64,000 nucleotides of DNA, taken from Gongronella butleri (lineage: Eukaryota > Mucoromycota > Mucoromycetes > Mucorales > Cunninghamellaceae). This document shows positions 11,860-24,191 of this stretch, piece after piece. The stretch covers positions 186,001 through 250,000 of the forward strand of contig JAIWZP010000032.1 in assembly GCA_025201375.1 (NCBI GenBank), in the 5' to 3' direction. Position 1 is the first letter of the stretch. Every line of letters starts with the position of its first letter. Position numbers and translations under genes: made by a program. Under the pieces are notes generated by a model that searched no databases, was not told the origin of the DNA, and saw nothing but the letters and a program-made list of their open reading frames with translations.

Positions 11860-13800
11860 AGTATAGGACTCGATGAACAAGATCCGCAGGACGCGCCCTG
11901 CAAAAAAGTGGGTCTTTTTCATTTTGGTAGCGTATGATACTTGTCAACGGCCCAACGTATCGGCGCCGCGAGTCACCTCAAATTAATCTGTGATCAATGA
12001 CGGTGAAAGAACTTGTGTTTTGGAGACATCGAGTTTACTGTAGATCTCGGTGAGTTGTTGGGGTGCAATGATGGCTCTGAAAACCCACATTCTCGACATT
12101 GGTTTTTTTGGCACCATTATTGGCAGACATGATACTACTGCATGTCGGCTCTTCTGTCGGTCCATATTCACAAATATGAGCTTCCGCAAACGTGAAAAAA
12201 TTACAGTAGTCAATGCTGTAAATCAGCAAGTTCCCGAAAAAAAAAATGCACAAAATAAAACATGTTTTTCATCCGTTTTTTTGATTTTTGCATACAAATA
12301 AAGCGTTTGATCTGTCCATGTGGTTTCGATTTCAGTGAACAACAGAAAATGACGTCGTTATTACTGTATTTCGATGCCTGAAGCATCACGCTACACTGCA
12401 TAAAAACGTACACATTTACCTTTTACAAACCAAAGAGCGCATTTTTCAGATTTTGCCAACCTGCTGTGCCTCCAGAAATTTTTTTACAGTCTGCTCTCCC
12501 GCCAATAATGAAATTTACGTAACGACGTACGGTAAACTACAGTATAGCCCAGTGTTCAAGACGGACCCGCCCGATTTTTTTTGGACTCGAAAATTCCAAA
12601 AAAAACATATTTGTACTGTTTTGCATTCATCTGGACATCTGTATTTTTGGCCCCGCTCAAAAATAGCCTTATCGAATTCAGCGCAAATTTTTCAACAAAA
12701 AAGCTTAAACCCCCAAAGCGCTCCGACCACTTTTGAAAAATTCAGGGGTCACTCAGGGGTCACCTATTTCAATCTCAGAAAATGCCAAATTTGCGAAATT
12801 TCGAACTCCGAGTGATCAATGCATCCCAAACAAGTAACTCCGACGATTTGCTATTGGGGCACAAAATGTGACAGGGCGTCCCAAAGTAAGAAAAATGCCC
12901 AAAGAGTGACGCATGAACGGCGACCGACTGAAAAAAAGTGCCTACTTTGGTCAAGATTTTTTTTCGCCAATTCATGTCTGACTCCTTCCGAAAATACAGT
13001 AGCAATTTACTGTAATTTTCGCTGTACTGTACATACAGTACAGTACGTAGACTGCAGGAATGACCGCCGACGATGGTGCAAAAACAACTCCAAACCCAAG
13101 ATAGCGCGCTGCTGCAAGTCATCTCATTACTGTAGATGCTTTGCACACGTACAGTACGTACAGTATGTCCTTTATAAAATTGTCATCAACAACATTCTGG
13201 CGCAAAAATGACATACTGTAGTACAGTATGCCGGCCGCAAGAACAAAGTAAAGAACATACAGTACTGTACAGTACAGTATACTGTAGCTAGTACCGTACG
13301 TATTTCTTTTTACTGTATCTTCACACCATTCGCGCCAAGTCTCGTAAAACGGGTGGTGGTTGAACTGATGATGTGCATTCAGCCAATAATAATACTGTAA
13401 TCGAGAAATACAGTAATGTGGGCCCAAGGATTACACGATTGGTCCACCACGGGGTGCCTTGAAAAGCATTTTCGAAGCCTTGTAGGTACAAGATGAACGT
13501 GCGTGCTGAGCACGACGTGGGGAAGAACAACGTCCGGACCTGCACATCGTGGCCGAGTCGATTTCTTTCCGCAACCCACATTTGGACCAGTTGTGGGGTA
13601 AAGAAGCGGTGGGTCATCATCATCTCGCCACGCGTGACCCTGGCGTTGGCAGCAGGCAAAAAAAGATGGCCAGTCAATAAGTTCTCCAATCGAATGCCAT
13701 TTTCATGGAATCTTAATCGGAAATAATTGGGACCGTCATCTAGATAGTGGATCGCGCGCGGGATGTGGAACTGCACACGTACTGTATACTACTGCATGAT
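11860..13800. repeat. TACTGTA/TACAGTA-rich repeat segment with repeat A copy 1
   Basis: The segment is densely sprinkled with TACTGTA and its reverse complement, for example at about 12362, 12537, 12998, 13012, 13129, 13150 and 13212-13230 (a perfect 9-bp inverted repeat, CATACTGTA-g-TACAGTATG), and in a cluster at 13258-13320. About 12545-12960 is repeat A. It matches about 35675-36110 nearly base for base, for example AAGACGGACCCGCCCGATTT, AAAGCTTAAACCCCCAAAGC and AAATTCAGGGGTCACTCAGG. No transposase or TIR was seen. Confidence 0.75.
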
Positions 13801-13920
13801 GGGGGTACCCTGTGGGGATCAATCCACCGAAGAAGGCTGACGTTGTTGTCGTTGGCGCCCGAATCGGGGCTCGCGTAAAGCACGACGGCCAGTGATTCTG
13901 CAGTGATCCCCTCTTCTTAA
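13400..13920 (-). pseudogene. Fragment of an unrecognised protein-coding gene
   Basis: On the minus strand a coding-like frame runs from about 13920 (after a TAA) through AESLAVVLYASPDSGANDNN to WIDPHR. A plausible intron (GTACCC...GTGTGCAG, donor at about 13816, acceptor at about 13774) then joins it in frame to FHIPRAIHYLDDGPNYFRLR and a further 120 or so codons ending in TPWWTNRVI near 13430. Codon choice is GC-rich at third positions, unlike the surrounding repeats. There is no start codon or clean 3' end, and both flanks are repeats, so it looks like a stranded gene piece. I do not recognise the family. Confidence 0.45.
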
Positions 13921-13959
13921 ATAGTAAAATCGGCAAGAAAATTAAAAAGTTTAAAACGT

Positions 13960-15396
13960 CAAACTATCGGGATTTGGCCAATTTTTTCACTGAAGGTGTA
14001 TTTTTACGTCGGATGCTCATGGAGCTTTTAAAAAAAAGAAAAATGTTCTTAGTTGACGAGCAATCCTTGATTTCATGCAAAAAAATAAAGCGTTTGGCTG
14101 GTGAAAAAAATGAAGGCATGGAAGCTTTCTTAGCAAACCTGCAATAAAAATCGGGGGTCGACTTGACGGTTCTCGAGAAAAAAGCAATTAACCCCAAATT
14201 TTAGAAACTTGCATTTCTCGATCAATTTTGGCTGCACGCCGGTGAAACTGGGTTCACCCGATAAAGAATCGAATGGCGCGTTTTTTGTCACAGCAACAGT
14301 TTTGTTTTTGCGCTGTCCGATGCCGAGAAAATTGGGATTGAAATGTTTGGTCACGCGTTGCAAGTGTACAAAGGCCACGCATCGATTTTGTTAGGCAGAG
14401 ACAAACTGACCCCAAGCGCATGTCTTTCCGCAAAGGCAAGTTTCAGCTCGATCGAGGCACAATTTACCGCACCACGCCAAAAAATGTGAATTTATCGACA
14501 AATGTCGATTTGTTCGTCAACAGCTCGATTGACCACCAAAATTGACTATTTTTCTGAAAAAGAAAGGCAAAAGTATCTACGGTAAATGACAAAGTTTCAA
14601 GGGGCCATAATCATTTGGTAGCGTGACATGTCGATTTGGAAAATTATGCTTTTTCGCGGGTTTTCCAAAGGGTGTCAGTCGACAATTTTCAACTGGTAAA
14701 ACTTAGGTCGCTGAATCGTCTCGCCATTCACACCCAGGATAAACACGCCACGTTTGTTGACGGAAACGCCGTAAAACCGTATGGTCGATCATCTGGTTTT
14801 GGCGATGAATGCAATTTCTGAAGTTAGGCCCGATCATTTGATTTCAATGCCATCTCAGCAAAAACGGACCACAAACCATTGAAACAGGTCTCTCGAAAAA
14901 GAGCACATTTGGCTGTGTCTGCGGGTACTGGTATTCTATAAAAATTAGATAAGTTCTGGCTGAACAGATGCAAGGCAAATGCAGGCCCTTGTTTTCATCA
15001 TTTTGAATGGAAAATGGTTTGCCCCTCAGTCGTGTTTGCCGCTCATTAACCTAATGAAATTTATGCGCCTGGCGCATCTCTATGTAGCCAATAGATGCGT
15101 TAGCGTGGCTCTGTGACGCGTCCTCGCCGTGGTATTCGCCCGGGAAGAAAATTCTAAAATTGCTTATTGCTGTCAACGAGCAAATGCAGCGCGCTCTTTT
15201 TTGTCATTTTTCTTGGTTTCTCCATGCGACTTTTCATGTGTGCAAGTTTGGCGTGTTTCTGAAGACCTATTTTTTCGGTTTTCGTTTTGAGCCTGATCAT
15301 GGCTTATTTAGTGCGTCTGGTGTATTTCCGGCGGAACGTGTTCAAATGGTCCCATTTTTGAAACAGATGACACTTGAGGCCAACACTCCACATTTC

Positions 15397-15432
<36 letters not shown>

Positions 15433-15435
15433 GCA
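13960..15435. repeat. Repeat family B, copy 2, ending in long T runs
   Basis: This is collinear with copies at about 37380-38600 and 52860-53900. Landmarks are AAACCTGCAATAAAAATCGG (about 14138), GGTGAAACTGGGTTCACCCG (about 14241), GATTGAAATGTTTGGTCACG (about 14335), GGTTTTCCAAAGGGTGTCAG (about 14658) and CTTGGTTTCTCCATGCGAC (about 15212). It ends in a roughly 30-base T run (about 15401-15431). The stretch 15436-16147 before the next gene holds A runs and (AAAAG)n at about 15765-15797 and no recognisable gene. Confidence 0.75.
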
Positions 15436-15760
15436 GTTGCCTGGTGCACTCTTGCAAAAAGCGCTGCGCTTGGCTTTTTTTTTTTTTAGCCGATTTGGCT
15501 CCAAGAGACCGACAAAATAATATAATGGGACTTGCTTTTATGATTCTGAAAGAGAAAGGGGTGCGCGTAAAAAAAAAAAAAAAAAGGAATCGGGCTGAAA
15601 CAGATTGATTTCAAGATGAGGTGTGACAAAGGGTCAGCGCGCTCGTCGGCACGTGTGCAACCCCACACAACCAGGCCCACCCACTCTTGGGCTCAATTCA
15701 CATATTACGCGTCTCATGTGGCTAGCACGTGTGTCCATGCAGCCGCACATCATCACACCC

Positions 15761-15794
<34 letters not shown>

Positions 15795-16147
15795 GATAAA
15801 AGGAATGAACGCGCAAAGACAATAATTGTCGCGCGTGCATGCCAGCAATGGCTGTCTTTTGGCATCCTTTCGTAGGCAATAGGAAAAGCACGATGCTAAA
15901 ATGAGACCAGGGGGTGGTGAGTGAAGTCTGAGGCTAGATGTTTTACTTTTGCGAAGCAGAAGCGAGAAATTACTGCTTGGATGTGGCCAATCAGCTTGGG
16001 GACGGCCGCAGTTTTGCCGCCGTACCGAATCTGGGTCAATGATGGACCAGGCTTTTTTGTTCACGTTCGTCGTCATTTCTCTTTCCCCTTTCGTTTTGCT
16101 TCCCACCGTTTCTTGTCTTTTGCTCAGCAAGCGCTCTTTTGCCCTGC

Positions 16148-19100
16148 ATGTCGACGTCCTACCCACTTCTCGATATCCGCCCCGGCACGCAGGTCAGCAC
16201 GGACACGAACAAAGTGATTATCCCACGCACAAAACGTACACGAGCGAAACGAAGCTGTGATCTATGTCGAAAGAAGAAGATCCGCTGTGACGCTGATATC
16301 AAAAAGCCGTGCTCGGGCTGTGCGCAAGCCGGTCTCGAGTGCGAGTTTCTTGTCGAGCAAAAGAAGCGCGGGCCAGCTTCTGGGTGAGTCCAATTGGCCC
16401 TTTTAAAGCGAAAAAAAAAAACGACGCCTGACCTTTTTTTTTAAAAAACTTTTGCTTTTGGCAGATTTTCAAAGAAAAACAGCTACGTGGAGGCGCTCGA
16501 GTCTCGATTGAAGCGCATGGAGGGCCTGTTGTCCGCGATGGCCGAGAGCAAGGCCAGTTCGTCCGACTCGTCGCCTTTGGAAGATGCGATTTCAATACAC
16601 GATGGTGCCGCCGGGCCGTCTGTTTCCGCGGCAGCAATGGCGTCGTCGGCCGCGACGCATGAAACGAACGAAAGCTCGCCGGCATCCACATCGTCGACAT
16701 TTATGGATGACGACGACAAGCCATTCACATGCTCAGACCTGATGGAATCCACGCACGAGATCGCCGCCAAGCTGGACGGGCTCACGCTCAGCGATTACGA
16801 CCGCACCAGCTACATTGGCATCAGCTCGGGCGTCCATCTGCTGAACAAGATGCTGTTTGACTCGAAAAAACGCCACCGCATCGTCGACCAGCCCAATTGG
16901 ATCATTGAAAAGGTCAATGACGACACGGACGAGCACATTTTATTGAAATCGGTGCCGATCAACGACATGCCACAGGGCTACGTTGATAGGTCGTACGCCA
17001 TGAACATGCATGTGCCGCACATCACGGAGCAAATCACAGACGCGCTTGTAGACATGTATTTTCAACATTTTCACCAAGTGTGCCCGATCATCAACAAGCG
17101 CGCCTTTTTGGAGCAATATTATTACCAGTATCCGTCGCCATGTGACGAATATTTGCTGAGCGTCGTATGTGCGACGAGTTTGCGACGTGTTCATCTGTTG
17201 TCACCCACCGATTGGCCCGACGCGCTCTTGGGTCTCAATGAGACCAAGCAAATTGACATTTACAAGGTGCTGCACGCCAAGGTCAACAGCTTGCTTGACA
17301 TTGTCGCCAAGCGGTCACGCATCAGCACGATCCAATCGCTGATTTTGTTAACACTTTTCGTGGAGCCGCCCTCGAGCGACCCTGGCGATGCAAGCTACTG
17401 GTTCATGACGGGCGTGACTATTCGCATGGTAAGACACTTCGGCCTTGCCGCCGGCCCCACTAGAGCCAAAAAAAAGGGGGGGCCAATCAAGACACTTACC
17501 AAACTTGGGATTTTTGCTTTTTTTTCTGTCATGCATAGGCCCAAGACCTTGGGTTGCATCGCAGCTCGAGCAATTGGCGCATCCCCGAGGAAGAAGTGGA
17601 ACTGCGGCGTCGGATTTGGTTTGCCATCTATCTGATGGATCGCTGGGTCACGGCGGAGCTTGGGCGGCCCATTTCGATCCACGACCACGATTTTGATGTT
17701 GAATTGCCATCGATCCATGAAATTGGCTCGTCACGCGTCAAGGATACCAGTGAGCGCTCGTTTGTGCCCGAAATTATTCGCCAGACCGACCAAGACATTG
17801 CCAACAAGACGGATTTGTATTCGGAATTTTGCTACAGTGCGACGCTCGTGCGCATCTTTGGCCAGGTGCTCATCCGCTTGCACTCGCCCATGTCCAAGCG
17901 CATCCCCATTCCACAGAATCAAAAGCTTGTCCCCATCTTTGACCAATCCCTCAAGAATTGGAAGCTGTCGCTGCCAGATCACCTCTCCTACGACCTGGCC
18001 GACCCGACAAGACAATCTGCTGAAGCTGGTAAAGGCTAAAAAAAAAAAAAAAACGTAAAAAAAAACATGCATTGATGCGCACTCCTTTTTTCCGTAGCGA
18101 CGCTGTTTTTGTCGTACAATTGCATCCTTTTGCTGTTGTATCGCCCGTTTATCGTGCCATCCGAGATTGAACACGCCAATTTCGCATTCCGTGCGTTGGG
18201 CGTGTGCACCATGGCAGCTAGCAATATCCTGTCGGTCACGGAAAGCATGGACATTTCGTCGCTGGTGCGCATTCCGTGGACCATTTCCATATTGTAGGTG
18301 ACCATGAAGGAAGAAAAAAAAACGACGCGACTGACGCGATTTTTTTTAGCTCGATTTTCCAAGCGTCCATCATCTTTTTGCACAATGCCAAGGGCGAAAA
18401 CAGCCATGTGCGCGACCAAGGGATCAAGAACCTTGTGCGATGTTCGCGTGTGATGAAGCGCGATTGCGGCATGGCGTCGAGCCGCATTAGCAAGCTTTTA
18501 CAGGCCATTGCGGCGCATTTCTCGGTGCCGCTGGGCGACGAGGGAATGTCCGTGTCATCACTCAATCAGCATTTGTCCCTGCCGACGATCAAATCGCGCC
18601 GCGCACCGTTTGACGTGGAATTGGACGTGCCATTAGGCTCCAAGCGCGACGCGTTTGAGCCTGCCAAGGCCGACAAGGCAACGTGCAGCAAAAAGGGCGC
18701 AAGCAGGCGGACCGATGCTATGGATACGGATCATTCCCGTGGCGATTTCAGCCATCGGCCCGAACATGACCCGCAGCTGTCCAAACGGCCGCGTGGCGAC
18801 TATCAGGAAATGCAGGCCAGCCTTAAATCCAGCATCATGCACGATGCGCAGAACCGCATTGGGCCCATGTCACCAGAATTGCAACATTTGTTCAGCACAC
18901 GGCCCGAAGACATGTATTTCACGTCCATGACGGTTGGCAACAATGTGAATAGCTACCAGCACCTGAATCAGCAACCGACCCAACAAGCCAACGTGGACTC
19001 TGAATCGCCACAGGCTTCATCAGGATCGACGCCATCGACGACGCCGCCTCAATTCTCGCATCCCGTGCACCAGGCCATGCACCAGCAGCCTCCACCCATG

Positions 19101-19532
19101 CCACAGGCCCCGCAGCAGCAGCAGCAGCAACCAATAGATCCCCAGGTGCAGCCACCACCCTTTATGTCCATGTTGGACGATCCGATGGATTTGTCGGCAT
19201 TCCCATGGAATCTGGGCTCCTCGGCGCCGACGGCTGCCTCGGGCGCCGCCTTTGCCGCGCCGCCGCCGGCGGTGCCACTACCCACGACCGGCCCGGCCGT
19301 TGCCATACCATCCACAACGTCGCCGGCCGCGCCGAATGTCACAAATCTCGCGTTCCCGCCCAACCAGGAGCAATTGCACCAGTTTTTCCTCGAGCAGCCC
19401 GTCGACATGACGTGTCTCGCGTCGGACGTCCCCCTGTGGAACGCGCCAAACAGCACGCATTGGGAAGATTGGGACGATTTTTTGCGTGCAAGCAGCAATG
19501 TCGCTCCCAGAGGTGGCACCGTCAGCAATTGA
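16148..19532 (+). CDS. Zn2Cys6 binuclear-cluster transcription factor with fungal_trans domain
   Basis: Exons: 16148-16383, 16465-17428, 17539-18028, 18098-18293, 18350-19532; 1022 aa, all in frame. The zinc cluster at about 36-65 has CDLCRKKKIRC and CSGCAQAGLEC, spacing CX2CX6CX7CX2CX6C, with a basic lead-in (PRTKRTRAKR). A linker and coiled coil follow (SYVEALESRLKRMEGLL), which probably mediates dimerisation. The middle (about 250-560) is the fungal-specific transcription factor domain, with PIINKRAFLEQYYYQ, YWFMTGVTIRMAQDLGLHR and the conserved ELRRRIWFAIYLMDRW. The C-terminus is low complexity with a Q run (about 885-890) and Pro/Ala-rich. The target pathway cannot be read from sequence. 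The apparent earlier start at 16139 is TTG; 16148 is the first ATG. Confidence 0.9.
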
Positions 19533-20334
19533 TTCTTAAAACACAATAAAAGAAAGAAAGATTCGTTTAAAACTGTCATGTACAAGGAAAATGAAAAAAA
19601 ATAGACGCGCAATGGGGCCCAACGGCGGGCCAACATGGCCTCAGATGACATCATGCGCCAAAATTAAAACTCTATCTGCCGTGCCACGGGCCAAAAAACC
19701 CAGAGTGGTGTGCGTGCTCGGGCCTGAATTTGACATGTTTGTTGCACAAGGAAGCAAAAAAAGTGGGTGCCATTGTGCATTATCTTCAAAAAGAGAGAAA
19801 CGAGAGCTTGATCTGCGCCCCCCGCCCATTACATCGTTATCATGCTCGCGTCAAATCCCGGGATTGGAATGTCGTAAAAGGTCTAGAACAAAAGTTCGCG
19901 TGGCGCTGCGTGTTGGAAAAAAAAGGGGGAAACGTGTCTTTTTCGATAAAAAAAGCACGGTCCCAAGGACACGGGACGCCATTTGTGTGTGCCATTGGCA
20001 AATTCACAAAAAGTCGCAAAGAAAAGCTTATCAATCAGCACCGCACCGCAAGGCCAAATAAAGAAGTGCAATAATTTACCAAGGAAGGGAAGTCTTAAAA
20101 GAAATGATCGGTAACCCCCGCGACAAGCCCGGTTTTTTTTTTTTTTACCACGGGGTGGGAAAAAATAAAGGGGAGGGGGAGGAATGAGGAATAGAAATAC
20201 ACAATGATGATAGAAAACGGGAGATCTAAGTTGTGAGGAGAGACACGGGTGATGAAATAAGAAAAAAAAAAGGGGGGGAGCGTGCGCGACGCGTCTCGTC
20301 TCGTGGGTGAGAAAAAAAAATTAACAAAAAAAAA
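19533..20334. other. Convergent intergenic region, nothing recognised
   Basis: This lies between the 3' ends of the Zn-cluster gene (+) and urease (-). It is A-rich on the + strand with several homopolymer runs. There is an AATAAA at about 19547 for the upstream gene. No ORF with protein-like composition is seen. Confidence 0.6.
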
Positions 20335-23300
20335 TTAAAAGAGGTATACTGACTGGGTCATGGGGAGTGTGTCGACAGGGTCGCAGACGCACGGATGGCC
20401 ATCTGCGGTGACGGCATAGGTCTCTGGATCGACATGGATCTCTGGCATTGCATTGTTGAGCTTCATGTCATGCTTTGAGATGGAGCGGCAATTCTTGACG
20501 GCCTCGATCTTTTTGCGCAGGCCGTATTTTTGTACGGTGCCTGTATCGATGGACAATTGCGAAACAAAGACAAAGCAGCTGGAGCCGAGGCTGGAGGGCA
20601 TGGCGCCATACATGGGACGGAACATGGTGGGCTCTGTGGTCGAAATGGAGCCATTGGCGTCGCCCATCTGGCTGTACACAATGATGCCACCCTTCATCAC
20701 CATCTCGGGCTTGCTGCCAAAGTACGCAGGGTCGTAACACACCAAATCCGCAATCTTGCCAGGCTCAATCGATCCGACCAAGTGCCCAATGCCATGCGTC
20801 AATGCCCTATCATTAATCAAAGGGGTCAGACGCCTTGGTTTTTTTTTCAGAATTTTCGTTTTTCTCGCCGTTTCTCGGCAACACAAACTTACACGTTGAT
20901 GGTATACTTTGCAATATAGCGGCGGATGCGGAAATTGTCGTTTTCGGTGTCTTCGTCCTCGGGTAGCTGGCCGCGCTGCAGCTTCATCTTGTGTGCGGTC
21001 TTCCATGTGCGCAGCACGACCTCGCCGACGCGACCCATGGCCTGGCAATCGGAGCTGATCATGCTGATGGCGCCAATGTCGTGCAGCACATCCTCGGCAG
21101 CAATGGTCTCTGCGCGGATGCGGCTCTCGGCAAACGCCACGTCTTCGGGGATCGTTTTCGACAAATGGTGACAAACCATCAACATGTCCACGTGCTCGTC
21201 GAGCGTGTTGGCTGTAAATGGTCGCGTAGGGTTTGTCGACGACGGCAAGACATTCGGGTGGCTGCACACGCTGATGACTATAAAAAAAAAAGCACGTCAA
21301 TTCCTTGAAATCCGTGCCTGTTGTCCCCATTTTTTTTATCTTACTGTCAGGGGCGTGGCCGCCGCCGGCACCTTCACTGTGATAAGTATGGATGGCACGA
21401 CCCTTGAATGCGGCAATGGTCGATTCAACAAAGCCTGCTTCGTTCAATGTGTCTGTATGCACGGTGGTTTGGACGTCCAGCTCGTCGCAGACGGTGAGAC
21501 ACGTGTCAATGGCTGCGGGCGTGGCGCCCCAATCCTCGTGCACCTTGAGACCAAGACAGCCATACTTGATCTGCTCAACCAGCTCTTCCTTGTTGGCGCT
21601 ACAGCCCTTGCCCGTGAATCCGAAATTGAGCGGCAAGTCGTCGGTCGCTTTCATCATGTACTCGACGTGTGTGGCGCCTGGCGTGCACGTTGTTGCGTTG
21701 GTGCCCGTGTTGGGACCAGTGCCGCCGCCAATGAGCGTCGTCACGCCGCCCGCTAGAGCCTAACCCATCAAAAAAAAAAAAAAAAAAGCGCGCCAGCAAG
21801 CGCGTCAGCAAGCGTGTTGCGTCCAGTCGCATCCATCATTGGCAAGCTGTGTCGCGTCGCTTTTTCGCTTTTTTCTCTTTTTTTCTCTTTTTTTCTCTTT
21901 TTTTCTCTTTTTTCCCCTCTCTATTGTTTACCTCTTGACAGATTTGCGGGCAAATATAATGGACGTGCGAGTCAATGGCACCCGCTGTGAATATTTTGCC
22001 CTCGCCTGCATATGCCTCTGTGCTCGCGCCGACAATCATGCCTGGAGTGACACCGTCCATGACGTCTGGGTTGCCTGCCTTGCCAATGGCGACGATACGG
22101 CCATTCTTGATGCCAATATCGGCCTTGACGATGCCCGTATAATCGATGATGACGGCATTGGTGATGACCAGATCGAGGACGTCGGCGTCCAATTGGGCTG
22201 TTGCCTGGCCCATGCCCTCGCGCAGCACCTTGCCACCGCCGAATTTGCATTCGTCGCCATATACCGTGTAATCCTTCTCAATTCGTGCCCAAAGGTTCGT
22301 GTCGGCCAGGCGCACCATGTCGCCAGTCGTGGGGCCAAAGTGATCCGCATAATATTCGCGATCCAGCGAGTATGCCGGCGCATTGGGCAACAAGGGTGTG
22401 TTGGCGTCGTGCATGAATCCATTGAGCACGATTTTCTCAATGATGCCGGGCAATTTGGCCAGATCCACAGACCCGGACGCCAAATTGTTGCCGCCCGTAA
22501 TCACCTTGTTGCCGCCAATCTCCACCAAGGTCACTGTTTTGAAATCGCCAGGCTCAAAGCGCACGGCCGATCCTGCTGGGATATCCAGACGCATCCCATA
22601 GGACAAGGCTCGATTGAAATGCAGAGCGGCGTTTGACTCGATGAAGTGAAAGTGTGATCCAACCTATTAAAAAAGGATAAAAAAGGGATATCAGCCTTTT
22701 GGACGCTGAACCAAGCGATCTTCTCCCTTTTTTTTTTTTTTTGGTCGTCCCTTTCATCCACCTCCCCCCCCCATGTTTTTGCAAACACATATAATTTTCC
22801 TTTAAAAGGCATTGCCCATCCCCCTTGCTCTCCCCCCAATCGTGACACATTTTCTAAACCCGCGCGAAATCCTTTTTTTTTTACCTGAACAGCGCGATCG
22901 CCATGATTCGTGACCGTGAGTGAGATCCGCTTGCGGCCAGCATTGAGCTCAATGGAGCCCGGAAGCGTGATGACGGCGCCAGGGACATCGTGTTTGCGCC
23001 TGTCGGAGCGCGGCAGGGGGAATTTGTCTTCGGAGGGAATGGGCAAGAAGCTGCCATACAATGCCATCTCCAAATTGCCATTGTCCGTACACAGTGGGTC
23101 GTGCACGGTCACCAAGTACGTGCCATCCGGGAACGTGCCCTCGACCTGCACCTCGTGGAGCGTGTCCAATGTCTCTTCCATCACATGCCGCCGCCCAAGC
23201 ATCTGCTTGCCGAGATCCATGAGCTGCGCAACCGTATACACACCGTCGCGCATGAATTCCAGCAATTGAGACGCAATCAGCCCCGTCGCCTCGGTCTGAT

Positions 23301-23447
23301 TCAATTTGACACCACGCGCAAGGCGCTTTTGGGCCAACGAGCCAACTATAAAAAGGCGTCAATGGCTGCAAAAAGAAGCTTCAATGGCGGCACATTTTTA
23401 CCTTGGTGGATCAAAAGCTTGTCAAGCTCGCGTGGAACAAGACGCAT
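20335..23447 (-). CDS. URE1: Urease (single-chain eukaryotic type, nickel enzyme)
   Basis: Exons (minus strand): 23447-23402, 23345-22885, 22663-21932, 21759-21345, 21277-20893, 20806-20335; 836 aa, all in frame. The enzyme hydrolyses urea to ammonia and carbamate. The chain fuses gamma ([15 protein letters not shown]...), beta ([36 protein letters not shown]) and alpha regions in the usual fungal/plant order and length. Nickel and catalytic residues are present: [11 protein letters not shown], the carbamylated lysine in GLKVHEDWG (about residue 485), [25 protein letters not shown], the flap MVCHHL, and [12 protein letters not shown]. Exon 1 has only 15 codons. UreG, which loads its nickel, starts 744 bp away on the other strand. 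Confidence 0.96.
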
Positions 23448-24191
23448 TGCAATGAAAAAGAGATGGTGGAAAGAATGGAGATGATGTGGAGAAGAGGGGG
23501 AAAAGGAAAGGAGCGCCAATGGGCGAAAGAAAATGCAATGGAAACAGAAAGAAAAAAGAAGCGAAAAATAAAAAAAAAATCTGGCCCTCTTTTTTTTTTG
23601 TTTTTCTAGGCTCCCCCTTCATACTCAATTCGGCTTGCCTCATCTTCCCAGATGACAAGAATCTTCCTTACATGGACAAATATGAAAATTCGGGTCCTGT
23701 CACTTTTGTCAATAAAGCATTTTGCAAAAAAAAAAAGGGGGGGCTCTGGGCGCGTCGTTTTGTTTTCTTTTTGTTGATTTTCTGCGTTCAATGGCAAGCT
23801 GGTGTTGATCTGCTTGTGCCTCATGCGTGACAGCAGGACAAAAAGGAGGCGGCACACTCAAGAATAGGCATCGATCCATTGGAATGGACGGAAGGGACGG
23901 ATGACGACGAACCCGACAATGCCTTCCCCTTTGCGACAACTTTATAAAGTGAACCAATGGCAGCGCTTGATCAGCAGCTCTTATCTCTGGCGGGAAAGCA
24001 ACCCTGCCGGCTTTGCCATGTGTGAAAATAGACAAGATACCGCGGTATTTTAATCCTGCCCATTGGCCAATGGCTCCGGCGGCGACAAAAACACAACGAA
24101 AACGAAATGCGTCGGGGAGGGAGCACGTCGCCCCTTTCCCCGCGTCTCGCCTTTCTTTTCCACTTTATTATTTCTTTGCTTTATCTTATCA
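23448..24191. promoter_or_regulatory. Shared divergent promoter region of urease and UreG
   Basis: This 744-bp region lies between two start codons facing away from each other. It contains a palindrome ACTTTATAAAGT at 23939-23950 with a TATA-like core, CCAAT at about 23954, and GATAAG on the minus strand at 23980-23985. A second palindrome, ATACCGCGGTAT, is at 24037-24048. Two adjacent GATAA boxes on the minus strand occur at about 24181-24190, right before the UreG ATG. GATA sites are the known targets of AreA/Nit2-type nitrogen regulators, so nitrogen control is a reasonable inference, not shown. The half nearer urease (about 23460-23620) is A/G-rich. Confidence 0.5.

Noticed and set aside
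13000..13420. CRISPR-like or phage-like array from the recurrent TACTGTA motifs
   Set aside because: Spacing is irregular, the repeat is only 7 bp, and the genome is eukaryotic with spliced genes. No CRISPR array is present anywhere in the window.
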